Source: Rhizophagus sp. LPA8_4_AMF (taxonomy: Eukaryota > Glomeromycota > Glomeromycetes > Glomerales > Glomeraceae). From it: a DNA stretch of 30,873 nt. Shown here piece by piece: positions 1 through 10,560 of this stretch (positions are counted from its first letter, which is position 1; every line of letters begins with the position of its first letter). The stretch covers positions 1 through 30,873 of the forward strand of contig JADRCO010000562.1 of NCBI GenBank assembly GCA_021464525.1, in the 5' to 3' direction. The position numbers were made by a program, and so were the translations under genes. The notes below the pieces were generated by a model. The model did no database searches. It saw nothing but the letters and a program-made list of their open reading frames with translations, and had not been told where the DNA came from.

Positions 1-3000
1 AATTGTAAACATTGATACTAGTTTTGTATTATTCATAAGCCACTTGCTAAATTTTTCATTTGTATATTTTTCTTTTAATATTATGTATAATGCGAGAATT
101 GAATTAAATCCAATTGGTCCAACTAAAAACAAGATGCTTAAGAATAATAAAAAAATAAATGAATAAATGTATTCTTATATCTTAGAACTAAAGAGAAAAG
201 AGCAAACGATATTTTAATACAATATACCTTGGTATAAAAAATGAGAGAACTTGTTGTGCATAATATATAACGAACGCAATGTCCAAAATAAAATCTAAAA
301 TTATTAACGCAAACGAAAATATCAAAATATTTCGTGCCTAGGATATTACGAATAATTTAATTACATTTCTTTTGATGATAAAATCATTATATATATATTT
401 GAATTCTTACCTGTGGATTTCGATACCTTACTATAAAGAATATAATAATGATTAATAATGCTCCACCTGAGAAAAATATTAGACTCAATTTCATTTTGTT
501 ATTCCATCCGTCAGCTAACATTATTTTTTTTTTAAAAAAAAGTTAATCATGATGAGAATGTAAAAATGGTTTTATTATGTACAGTTTTGCGAATAACTTA
601 CGTGTTATGGTAGTACCAAAATTCTCATCCAACAAATTAGTTAGAGGGTAATGAGATATAAGTGTAAAATCTTTATTTCTAATTAAAGAATCTAAGTTTT
701 TGATTATGTCTTTGACACAAGGTTTTGTTAATTTAGTTGGTTGTGATATTTCTACTTGTAAAATAGTAAACTGATTAGAATCAAATGGATCACTTTGATA
801 TTTTCCTGTATCAGATAATCTAGATCTATCAACTGGGATAATTTCAGATAATTCATTCATTAAATCGTTATAGAAAATTTTAAATCCATCTGAACCAAGA
901 CCGTTTATATATTTTGTTCCTTCAGCATCAAGTCTTAATAATATTGTAGCGGATGCTATTTAGTGCAAGGGAAAGAGATTATGATAAAGAGAAAATAAAT
1001 TTGAGTGCTTAAATCAATAAATAGAGTTAATAATTAACTAATGTAAGTATGTATTATGTTTGATAACTTACGCAAACATGAATCGGGATCGTTCCAAGCT
1101 AAAAAAATAAAATAAAATATATAAATATTATTATAATTAGAATAACTCAATATTTTTACAATAATACTTACACGTATTTATAAGCCAAACTTTCTTGTTA
1201 ATTCCCATAATCGCCTCATTATATTTTTTAGAATTTACAAAACCATCATCAATTGTAATAAAATAATTTGCTTCTGAATTACTAAAAGTACTTGAGAGAA
1301 CTTTTATATTTACAATTGTATCGTTAGTGGTTGAAGTATATTTTGACCTGCCAGGATATGTTTGACGTAATAATTCTTTTCCATCATCAAAAACTTGATA
1401 AATCGAAATATTACCAAATGAGAAAATTACGGGCTTATTATAATGTATTGTAATTTTATCAAGATCTTTTTTCATAATTATATTATTAGGAATTGTTTCA
1501 ACGATATTTGGATTTCTATGTTCATAGCCTAATTAATCAATTATTTAATAATTAGTTTTAAAGTTTACAATATATTATAAAAATAAATAATAAACTTACT
1601 AAATACAACATCTTTATCATGTAAACGATCAGTTGTAATAGTCCAAGAATAAGGAGCATTTTGTACTATCATTCCCCACATTGTCTCATTATGTTCAAGA
1701 TACGAATAATGATATATATCATTATTAAATCCTTCCCATGCACCATCGTATTCACCTTCTTGCGTTAAAAAGAATCCTGATCTTCTTCCAAATTCATCTG
1801 CATTATACACAATCAAAAATCCTCCACTATATAACGGGATAAACCTTTCAATGTTTCTATTAGGGTTGTTGCCAAAATTTGATAATTTTTTAACACTTGT
1901 TACTGAACCGCTGGATAAAAATGACAATCGATAACGCGTTGTAATAGTTATTGGTGTTGGAGTCGCTGTTTTTCCTTTTCCTTTTGGTTGTTTCGGTTGT
2001 TTCGGTGCGGGTTCATTATTTTTTATAGACATTAAACAATTATAACCACCTCCATCCGTAGTTTTCCGACAAAATTCTAAAACTAAATCAGCCCAATCTA
2101 CTGAAGTTTGATAAAGTAAATATGGTGGACTAATTATATCTGCGTCTTTGTCTAAAAAAATCGCGTAAACTTCCCAAATTGGGTCCGTGATGTAATAATC
2201 GGTTGTTTTTTGAATTTTGGTTACAAGGGTAAAACCGTTCCCTCCATCACTTGAAGTAAACATTTGAAGTGATGTAATTATTGATAATGGACTAATAGAT
2301 ATAAAACCTGATCCTATTTTCTTAATTTTCGTTGATTTTGTCGGTCTAAATTTCAAATATAAAATTTTAATAAAAGTTTGTATTTATATTATTATATTTT
2401 ATATTTGATTAAACCTACGATGGAATAAATTGTGACCATGCAATGGTAGTATCATTAACCTGTCGAGTCCACATAAATCCCGAATCTTCATTTATATTAA
2501 TGTTAATCTTTCCGATTCCAATTCCCAACTCAATATTCCTAAAAAATAAAAATAATATATATATGTGTGTGTATATAAGAATTTATAAAAAAAACCCACC
2601 AAATTAAGTAAATACTTACTGCAACCAATTTCCATCCCAATCAATGATCATTCCCATATGTATTGTTGTCGCAGCATCTTCTCCATTAAAATAAGTTATT
2701 AAAATTGTACCTTCATTTAAAATAGAATTCATAAATACATCATCCAACATACAATAATTATAAATGGGAATTTGATAAGAAGAAACGTTTAATGGTTTAA
2801 TAGCTCCATTAGGAAATACAATATCTAAATTTAAATTTGGATCAATACATGATTCATCCTCATTAAAATGAGCAAGTTGTAATAGAATGGTTCCATCCCT
2901 ATAAGTATAACTGTCAAAAATAGTTAATCCTTTTGAAGGATCCTCAAAATGAGTTAAATAAGTATCATGTTGTTGTGCATCACAAAGTAATATAAAATTA

Positions 3001-3113
3001 CTAAAAAATAAAAAAATTAAAATAATAAAATAAAGTAGGTGACGATAACTATTATGGATTATTAGTCTCCTTTGTTGTAATATTAGATGTGATGAATTAA
3101 TAATAATATACAT
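1..3113 (-). CDS. Receptor-like membrane protein, 9 exons, C-terminus cut by window edge
   Basis: The reading frame stays open across nine exons joined in phase: 3113-2620, 2538-2419, 2345-1600, 1528-1172, 1098-1072, 955-602, 514-411, 337-228 and 136-<1. This gives 816 codons so far. Donors are mostly GTAAGT or GTAAGA (one GTAGGT, one GTATAT). The start is the first ATG of a leader whose hydrophobic core lies at about residues 27-44 and ends near CDAQQ, a likely signal peptide. The long ectodomain (about 45-705) has propeller-like Gly/aromatic blades such as GGFLIVYNADEFG, a Pro/Lys linker (KQPKQPKGKGK) and a segment with NISIYQVFDDG. Three membrane helices follow: LIFFSGGALLIIIIFFIV (about 710), one centred on FSFALIILDFILDIAFV (about 745), and ILFLVGPIGFNSILALYI (about 775). 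The layout matches a large Glomeromycotina family of signal peptide, propeller-like ectodomain and C-terminal multi-span region (from memory). The ligand and function are unknown. Nothing looks broken. Confidence 0.85.
1072..1098 (-). other. 27-nt microexon of the receptor-like gene
   Basis: Flanked by TTTTTTAG on the acceptor side and GTAAGT on the donor side. It enters in phase 1 and leaves in phase 1, adding SWNDPDSCL. Skipping it would also keep the frame (27 nt, and both flanking exons keep phase 1), so its inclusion could be regulated. Confidence 0.7.
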
Positions 3114-4183
3114 AATTAAAATTTAATAAATACTTTTTTTAATAAAACAATAAAAAAAAAAATTCGGTTTTTGTTATAATAAAAAATTAATTTGTAGCGC
3201 ATAAAAAATTATTTCAACGCTTACTTTTTAAGAGGACCACATCAACATTATCACTCTTTTATTTATTTATTTAATATATTATAATATTAAAGGTTATTTT
3301 AAGTTCCGTGTAGTCTATTATTATTTCTATATAAAACTACTTTATTTAGAAATTACATATAGGCTAAGATAATAAATAAACAATGCATCACATATGCAGC
3401 TTTGAGAATGAAATCCATCACGCCCTCAGCGAGTTTTAATCAGGAATATATCAGGAAAATCAGGAAATCGGCTATATTAATAATCCGTCATTCCCGTTAT
3501 ATATTACTATGGCTCATAATATCATAATATAGCCCAAAATAATTTTACTATGGGCTTCGAAAATCGAAACAAAATTCTAGAATATCATGAATAGGTTACC
3601 CAAGTTACACACTAAATTTCTTTGCATCTTTCCTCATATTTATTAGGGCTTTTTTCCCTAAGTTTATATTTAATAATTTTTTTTTTTTAACCATTAAATT
3701 TGGCTTCTTTATTTTATTAATACTTTTAATAAATACCGTCGCGCACGCCGCTAACGAGGAAAAAAAAATTACAACTTGGCAACTTCAATTTCAGTTATGG
3801 ATTTGGAACTAGATTTTTTATTATACTAATAGTTTTAAAAATTGTCTTAAGCCAGGACAGGTAAGATATCAAAAAACCGGACCTCCACCTAATAATTATC
3901 ACTTGATTATATATATATGTTTATATATATATAAAGTATTTACGCCCTTTAGTTCATAAAGAACAATTTTTATATCCGCCGAAAATGAGAAAATTCTGAT
4001 ACAAAATTTTTATTTAATGAAATATTTGTAATACATAATGTAATACAGATATTCCACATTGTGCTAACTGCTAGATTCACCGCAAAGAAGGGTTTAAATG
4101 TTCTATAGTAGATGGTAATTTAATGAGATAAAAAGAATATTTAACTAACGTGTGATTTTTGAGAGGTTGAGTATTTACAAGGG
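3114..4183. other. AT-rich intergenic stretch upstream of the receptor-like gene
   Basis: No convincing coding frame on either strand. It holds homopolymer runs and an (AT)n tract at about 3908-3935. The promoter of the minus-strand gene should lie in the first few hundred bases, but I cannot place a specific box. Confidence 0.4.
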
Positions 4184-4591
4184 TCAAGAATTGGTAAGGG
4201 AGCACAATTCCTAAATGTAAAAGAATAATGTTAATTTAGATAAATAATTAGGATGATGTATTTTATATGATATGAACTTACTGACGGAACTTTTTGTTTT
4301 TTAACTATCATTCCGAGGTTAACCCATTTTTCTGAAGCTATAAAGAAATAGTATTATTAATTATTAGCTTTGTTAAAAAAATTTATAATGTAAAATATGG
4401 AGATTAATTTTATTATAAAATTATCAATAATTCTACGAGCATTGATCCAACCTTGTGAAATTCGGCTATTATTATTTATTCTCGAAGTTAACTGATCTTC
4501 AGAAGGGTAGTTTACTTTAATCAATTTGGTCAAAATGCGCTCTAAATTAGTTATACAATGAGAGTTAGACCAGATATTCGTTACGTTTAGC
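4184..4591 (-). pseudogene. 3' end of an unrecognised small gene (three exons in phase)
   Basis: Three segments join in phase on the minus strand. Exon A is open from about 4591 to 4437 (contains LTKLIKVNYPSEDQL and ends QGWINA, donor GTAGAA). Exon B is 4337-4282 (SEKWVNLGMIVKKQKVPS, acceptor TTTATAG, donor GTAAGT). Exon C is 4210-4184 (ELCSLTNS then stop, acceptor CATTTAG). The junction phases agree at both introns, which argues for real former splicing. No start was found: upstream of 4591 the frame hits a stop and runs into diverged copies of exon A. I do not recognise the family. It is probably a gene remnant, but a live gene with upstream exons I missed is possible. Confidence 0.45.
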
Positions 4592-4900
4592 GTTTAATGC
4601 ATCAATACTAACCTTGATAAGAACTTCATTAAAGTACTTTCACGCTCGTTGAACAACTTTGTTTCAAAAAGGTAGTTTACTTTTGATCAAAATGGTCCTG
4701 AAGTCATTATACATTCGAGCGTTGGTACTATTATGAAAAATATACATAATTCCCAAGAGTTTAATCCAACCTTCAAGGAACTTTTACTTTAAGTACTTAC
4801 GAACCTTTGAATAATTGTACTTAAAGAAAGGCGGCTTACTTTAGTCAAAGTGGTTGTATTACCTCCATGAGTTATTGAACAGTACGTAATATTTATTCAA
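4441..4900 (-). repeat. Three diverged ~160-bp tandem copies of an exon-like segment
   Basis: Landmarks recur with a period near 160 bp. ACCTTG/ACCTTC occurs at 4450, 4611 and 4769, and a TAGTTTAC/CGGCTTAC landmark at about 4508, 4673 and 4832. On the minus strand each copy can be read as a helix-like peptide of the pattern LTKV..Y.SE...I, then GWI. Only the copy nearest the gene end (4437-4591) is open. The other two carry stops and frameshifts. Confidence 0.5.
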
Positions 4901-5089
4901 ACATAATATATTAGTTAATGTTGTATATAAAACTTCATAAATAGAATGCCTGAACAATTGTCAAGAATGTTAAAAAATTACCTTCTCGATGGTAGGTAAT
5001 ACAATTCATGTCAAGTAAGTAATCACATGATGTGCAAAAAATATTCATCTGCTATTAGAGGGAAACAATGTATGTTCCTATTATTATTC

Positions 5090-5172
5090 AATTTATTATT
5101 AATTTTATTTTTTTTTTTACCTTTTTTTTTTAGAAAAAGAAAAAAGAAAAAAGAAAAAATTTTTTTTTTTGG
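5090..5172. repeat. Poly-T / poly-(AAAAG) / poly-T low-complexity tract
   Basis: Long T runs flank a purine tract of repeated A4-5G units (about 5133-5160). The tract falls inside a short open frame (5027-5215) whose peptide is only Phe/Lys low complexity, so no gene is called. Confidence 0.6.
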
Positions 5173-5213
5173 ATGTCGCCTTCATTTCCATTTTTATAAA
5201 ATTCTACAGCATT

Positions 5214-5261
5214 AATTATCACACCAATGCAGCAAGTATATTATGCATTGGCGTGACAATT
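5214..5261. repeat. Short inverted repeat, 18-bp arms, 12-nt loop
   Basis: Arms are 5214-5231 and 5244-5261, around CACCAATGCA and TGCATTGGCGTG. There are two mismatches, both of which would be G-U wobbles in a minus-strand transcript. No gene is nearby. It could be a tiny fold-back element or a hairpin RNA. Confidence 0.45.
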
Positions 5262-5774
5262 AGATTTGGTTGCACATTATATATAGTAATAAAGTAATTA
5301 CAATATCACATGAATAACCTTTGGATATGATAGAAAATGATAAATTTTAAAAATTAAATTAAGAAGCAACAAAATATTATAGGTATTATATTAGATTAGG
5401 TGACTTCGTACTGTACTAAAAATGCTCAGCCGGTCTTTCGGTCTTATTCGGTCTATAGAAAAAATATCTGATCTGCATCCTGAAATTTTTATGCCACAAC
5501 GGGATTGGCGAAGACCGATAACTGGCAAAAATTGGCCTCTATTCTGCTTTTTCTAAAGCTAACTGAGACCAAAGTAGCTAAAGACCGAGAAAAAATAGAT
5601 TTTGGCCATAAAAGCTAATCTACTCTTGAATTGGCTAATTGTATTAAACCCAAATTTTGCCACACACCTAAAGAAAACTATATTAAAAAAAAGAAAAAGA
5701 TATAAAAATAATTACGTAACACCCAAATTAAAATTATTAAAAACAGAAGAATAAGAAAGAATATTTAAATCATC
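5262..5774. other. Non-coding stretch at the 3' side of the LINE remnant
   Basis: No coding frame seen. Short related words built on AGACCG / CGGTCT recur between 5430 and 5590, suggesting an old repeat. I could not define its ends. Confidence 0.3.
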
Positions 5775-6749
5775 AAATAATAATAAATCTCTATAATTAA
5801 ACCAACTGCAGAATGTAAAAAATTGGATGAATTCCACCTAATATAAGCCCTGGAATCAAATGACGTACGTCTCGAAGGAATATGCCAACGTGATCTCGGA
5901 TTAACAATAGTCCGGGGAGTAGAAGAATTGTTAGACTGAATAACCTCGTCATGTGCCGATTTTTGCGAATTACGGAAGTGCGTGTGATAAGATTTCTTTC
6001 TATTTTTCGTTATTCCTAAAGATTTTTCCCGGTATCAAGGCGTTCCAAGTAGCTTCATGGAGAACTTAATAAACGCTACAATGAAGGATAAGAAAACCTG
6101 TGATCGGAGTTTTTGTTACTGAAATAGTGGTACAGTAAACAAAAAGGTTAATTCTATGGGAATAAGATGAATTAATAGGAATAATAGATGATCTTGATTA
6201 AATGTCGGAATCGTGTCAGAAATCTAGAAATGTCTTTGAACAAATCAAATTTGTTCACCCTTGTGAGGATGTCAGAAGTGAAAGCGCTATCGCTTTGTTC
6301 TATTAAAAGGTTGATTAAATCCGTTTATGTTGTTCCCAATCGCAATTCGATGATGGATACAAGTCGTTAAATGGGCGTTGGTGTCTAGTTCAATATTACA
6401 TTCTTTACATTGTGTAGGACCTTCCGGATACAATCTAGGATAATTGCGTTGCAAGACATCGGGAAAATAAAATTACATTTTTTAATCTTCGATCCTTGAT
6501 ATTTTTTGAAAAACGTTCACTAGTGGACGTGCCTAACGGGTTATAATTTAACCACACAGTGGTTAAAAGCCCAGTCAATATGTCTATTTTCTATAGATCT
6601 ATGTAATTTCGTGATGGATTTATTGTTTAAACGATTATTGAATAAGCGATCTTGTAGAGGGATATTACCATTTTCTTACATTTCTATCTGTAATATATAA
6701 ATTGTCCTATTGAATATATCCTAATGAATTATCTCCAAAGAATTTACTA

Positions 6750-7095
6750 TTGACTATAAATGAGTCGGCAATAAAGCAACCTTCTTCAGCGATCTTGTCG
6801 ACTTCATTGTTAAGATTAATTTCCATATAAGAAAGTTATTCAATTTGAGTTGACGTCTCACACTCATGTTTGCTGTGTGCAGATATTTGTTGAAATTTGA
6901 TATACAATAATTATCGGAATCTGCATGGATTCGAGGGAGGACTATTAAAGCACTCAGAAAGACCATTACTTTAGCTTTGGTGGAAGAAGATAAGAAAGGT
7001 GTACTGCCTTTAAAAGATAATTTTGGAGTGGAGGGATCCAACCAAAATTACAATCTGGTGTTCCTAATTGTTGTACCGAACCGTCGTATAAAAGA
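6750..7095 (-). pseudogene. RNase H domain of the LINE remnant
   Basis: LYDGSVQQLGTPDCNFGW (about 7089-7036) is the first strand of RNase H with the catalytic Asp in the usual Y-x-DGS setting. It is followed in another frame by STKAKVMVFLSALIV (the catalytic Glu of the usual K-A-E is replaced by Lys here) and by HADSDN, which holds the next Asp. The end, KVALLPTHL, is a poor match to the usual K-x-HS-x-H region. At least one frameshift separates the first strand from the rest. Confidence 0.75.
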
Positions 7096-7096
7096 G

Positions 7097-7414
7097 TTAT
7101 AAAGTATACGCTAATTCTTTCGATGTCGATTTAATTTCTAAACTTCCTAATAACGCCTTATCGATATAATCAAAAGTTTCTTTTAAAGATCTATCTATGT
7201 TAATTGATTCGTGATTTTGATGAGATGGTGGGAAAACAATCCTATTCTGTAGGTTATATAATTGGAAGGCTATATACCGGAGACTGTGTAAAGGTTTGTA
7301 TGCTACCTGAAAATGAGAATTAATGATTCTTTTAAAATATTTGTATTCCGCCGAGTTTTTTTGAACTCCTTGAAAGTAGTTAAACTTTTGTGCAGCTAGC
7401 AATAATGAATGCAT
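7097..7414 (-). pseudogene. LINE linker between RT and RNase H
   Basis: A 105-codon open stretch of the same element (contains HSLRYIAFQLYNLQNRIVF and ETFDYIDKALLGSLEI), lying between the RT and RNase H blocks on the same strand. It is the connection region, not an independent gene. Flanking parts of the linker are frameshifted. Confidence 0.6.
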
Positions 7415-9080
7415 TTAACTGATTTAGATCGTAAATCATACGGGTAGTAAGAATTCCACTGACATCCTGGACACGGAGTTAGAATCAGATGTTGTTGTCT
7501 CGGTGTTTTAGAGTGATCTGAATAATTATGATTTGATATAATGCTCCACATAAGTCAACGAAAGTTCGTTCGTAGAATCTTTTGAGATCGTCTTTCCTAG
7601 AACAATATCGGAAATTTGATTATTCCAATGATACGTCCATTCGTTATGACTTATGAGGCATATACTGTAAGTCCTGATTGAATTTTAATCTTCGGTGGAT
7701 TATTAGATTGGTATTTAGGACAGTTGGGTCCGTTTGGGAACGACAGAAATAAAATCATTAACATTATGTGGGATGGATACCACAATTCATTTTGTAGATT
7801 AGAATTTTTTGATAAGCGATCGGGCGTAAATAGGTGTGTTAAAAAGAGCGGATAAAATGTTTAATTGTGATTTTAATTGTTGATCGAAAAAGATTAATAA
7901 TTGAAAGGATTAAATATTATATTATCAGCCGTATTAAACGGTAAGTGTAATTTCGCTTTGTAAATTTTTTTAAGGGCGCCATAAGGGATTGACGTTGTTT
8001 GTAGTTTAAAATAGTGAATTGAGATATTCTATTTTAGGAATCACTATTTTATTGATATATATCTATGATCATGTGTGAGCCGTTTATTTTTCATAATCAT
8101 GTATTGTTGATATAATATATGATTTCGCAAGAGTTTGATAATGTTTATCGAACGCGTTAATGTATAGACCCTCCTTTATGAGATGCTGAAACTTCTGCTT
8201 TAGTAATAACATCGTTGATTGTTAATTCTATTTATTATCATAAAAACGTTACGAAAACGTTTTCTTTTGGCTCCAATTTCTTGTTAGTAAGTATCTTATA
8301 TTTTGTCAAAGTTGATTTGAATTTTAGTGAATTTGTAAAAGAAGTTGGCGATCGATAATTTTTGTTATATCTGTTCACGGTCGGTAGAAAACCATGATGT
8401 ATCATCCAGGTATCCTACTAATGATGCTTGGAATTCGTGAGTGATTAAATTGGCGGGATTGTTGATATTTTTAATGCGTGTCGAAGATGTGATGAAGTAA
8501 GTGTAAATGTAATAAGTGATTAATTTTACGGAATAAGGGATCATAATATAAATTCCATAATAAAGGAGAAACACTTCTCCTTGATCAATTCCTTGGAGAA
8601 TATCGTATTTGGCTGACAATCCATTCGGTAATATAATTTGGTTCGTTCTATTAGTGAATAAATTTATGATGTTATTTGGCATCTTGACTCGTTCCAATGC
8701 CAAACGTAAAATAGAAATGTCAACTCGGTCGTACGCCTTAGAAAGGTCCTGTAATATAATCCATTCTTGTTTGTTAATACGTGCTTGTTCAATTAAATAT
8801 TGGATAACAAATAATGGTTCGAGTGTAGATTGTCCAGCAGATACCCCGGCTCTATTATTGGGTTAAAGTATATCATGCTAAATTGAGTTCGTAGTAATTA
8901 TTAATTTTCTACTACATTCCAACGGAGTTATTGGACGTGTGTTATTGAGTTTACAGTTTTAATCGTATGGTTTAGGAATTGGGAATAATAACGCCTATTT
9001 CCATGCATTTGAAATTTGTTCTAATTTAATACAGTATATGCATTAAAAATGTTTGTTAATATATTTAGAGCAAATGAGTC

Positions 9081-9082
9081 TA
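9081..9082. repeat. TA target-site duplication, left copy
   Basis: Pairs with TA at 9267-9268 on the other side of the MITE. The interrupted LINE codon is rebuilt exactly when one copy is removed. Confidence 0.8.
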
Positions 9083-9266
9083 CAGTCAGATCTCGATATA
9101 CCGATATTCGATATACCGATACACTATTAAAAACTTGATATACCGATAAAATTTTAAATTCCCACTATATGTGAGGACATATAAATATCGGTATAATTTG
9201 ATATAACGATATTTTTTAAATTTTTTCATATGAGTCCCGACATATTGTTATATAAAGGTTTGACTG
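9083..9266. mobile_element. 184-bp pogo/Tc1-mariner-type MITE inserted in the LINE RT
   Basis: Terminal inverted repeats begin CAGTCA and end TGACTG. The flanking TA at 9081-9082 and 9267-9268 is the target duplication. Removing the element plus one TA restores the LINE reading (KHL then DSFALNIL), which proves the insertion point. Internally the motif GATATACCGATA recurs. There is no coding capacity. TA duplication and CAGTC-type ends fit the pogo branch of Tc1/mariner. Confidence 0.85.
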
Positions 9267-10560
9267 TAGATGTTTCAAATCTTCATAGGTAATGCCTGAA
9301 GGCCCTGGGGCTTTGTTGGTATTTACTTCTTTTAAAGTATTTTCTACCTAAAATAGGGTAATAACTTTTTTGAATACATTCCAATAATTCGTGTCTATAT
9401 CCAAAATTTCAGGATCATATGAATCTTTCCAATCTGGTTCTATAGAACTATAAGATAATGAATCTTTCGATGAGGCATATTTTTGAAAATGTTCTATGGC
9501 TTTCTCTTGATCTCTTCTATGATAATCGGGTTATTAGTGAAGTAATGTTCGGTATTTCTATTGTATATTAGTCTATTGAGTACAATTCTACGAGGTGTTC
9601 TTTCTAATATTGAATTGGGTTATCCACTAAATTATTGTTTCTTTGTGTAATATAGTAATCAATTTTGTCAGTTTGCCATTTGTTAAGAGAATCTTTGTAA
9701 ATTAATTTCAGGGTTTTATATAGGTTGGTGATGGAACGAATAATTATCCTTAGTGATTGTGGTGTCCAATTGTGTTTTCATATATTCTATAATTTTCAGG
9801 ATCAGTAAATGGGGATCCCATTTTTTATTCAGTTAAATTGTCTATGTTATAATTGGAATCCAACTGTGGAAACGTAAAATATTTCTAAATATGAATAATT
9901 GTTTGGCTTGATATATCTTTATGATCTGGTTGTTTAGTTGACTTAAGTGTAGTGGTTTTTGTTTAACAGATAATGATTTAGAATGTGGGATGACATGTTT
10001 TTTAACTTCGATGATCGCGGTTCCAGGCTTTGTTTAATTTGTGAAATGCATCTATAAATTTATTGACTGACGTATTCCAGAAAATCCGTATCGAGATGAA
10101 GATGGAGATCGTGTGTAAGTTTTGGTAATCATTATCTGACTCGATTGCCTGGGTATCCTTGTAATTTGAGTGCATGTTTTCTGTATTATTGATGCTTTTA
10201 ATAACGTTATACATTTCCTGTTGACCGTTTGTGTGAAATTTGTTGTATAGTTTTCTATTTTTGATCAAATCACGTGATTCTCCAATTTGTTCTTCAGTCT
10301 TTTGATTGATTGCTTGTTGTTGTGTATGTAATTTATTATGACGTTCCAAAATTGAGTTATGTCTTTGGGTTCTTTGGGTTTATTTTCTAATTCTCTAATT
10401 TTAATTAAAGGATCATTATGATTAGGGGTAATACCGTAATTGTTACTAGTTGATTGATGAACGGTTGGGTATTATGTGAGTTTGAGGATTGCTGTTATGA
10501 ACGTTGATAAGATTTGTCTTCTGGTGCGTTAGTTTATTGTGCTGGTCTATTAAAATAGGT

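Larger units (their letters stand above)
8365..9360 (-). pseudogene. Reverse transcriptase domain of the LINE remnant
   Basis: Ordered RT motifs on the minus strand: NKAPGPSGITYEDLKHL (about 9320-9270), then the MITE insertion, NTRPITPLECSRKLI (about 8947-8903), NRAGVSAGQSTLEPLF (about 8863-8816), DLSKAYDRV (about 8750-8722), GIDQGE (about 8592-8575) and the catalytic YLDDTSW (about 8411-8391). The two Asp of the YxDD box and the Asp of DLSKAYD are retained. After QGE the frame slips: SPLLWNLYYDPLF appears in the next frame, and the original frame returns before YLDD. Further stops follow the YLDD box. The family call is firm. Activity is ruled out by the breaks. Confidence 0.9.
5775..10560 (-). 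mobile_element. Decayed non-LTR retrotransposon (LINE with RT and RNase H), 5'-truncated
   Basis: Read on the minus strand, the order of domains is that of an RNase H-bearing LINE. A polar, possibly coiled-coil linker lies at about 10350-10000. The RT block spans about 9360-8365, the RNase H block about 7095-6750, a zinc knuckle (CKECNIELDTNAHLTTC) about 6425-6373, and a basic C-terminal tail ends near 5775. No apurinic-endonuclease domain is visible upstream of about 10350, so the copy is probably 5'-truncated, as is common for LINEs. Stops and frameshifts run throughout and the element cannot make an active protein. A pogo-like MITE sits inside the RT (9083-9266). The exact 5' end is uncertain because I see no target-site duplication. 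Confidence 0.85.

Noticed and set aside
543-2356. Separate minus-strand genes of 105, 112 and 263 codons
   Set aside because: They are exons 6, 4 and 3 of one spliced gene. Splice sites and phases join them and the apparent starts are internal.
5027-5215. 62-codon plus-strand ORF
   Set aside because: Its peptide is Phe/Lys low complexity from poly-T and poly-A tracts, with no other coding sign.
6188-6370. 60-codon plus-strand ORF
   Set aside because: It is antisense to the 3' part of the LINE.
8609-8866. 85-codon plus-strand ORF
   Set aside because: It is antisense to the clear RT motifs of the LINE (DLSKAYDRV, NRAGVSAGQ).
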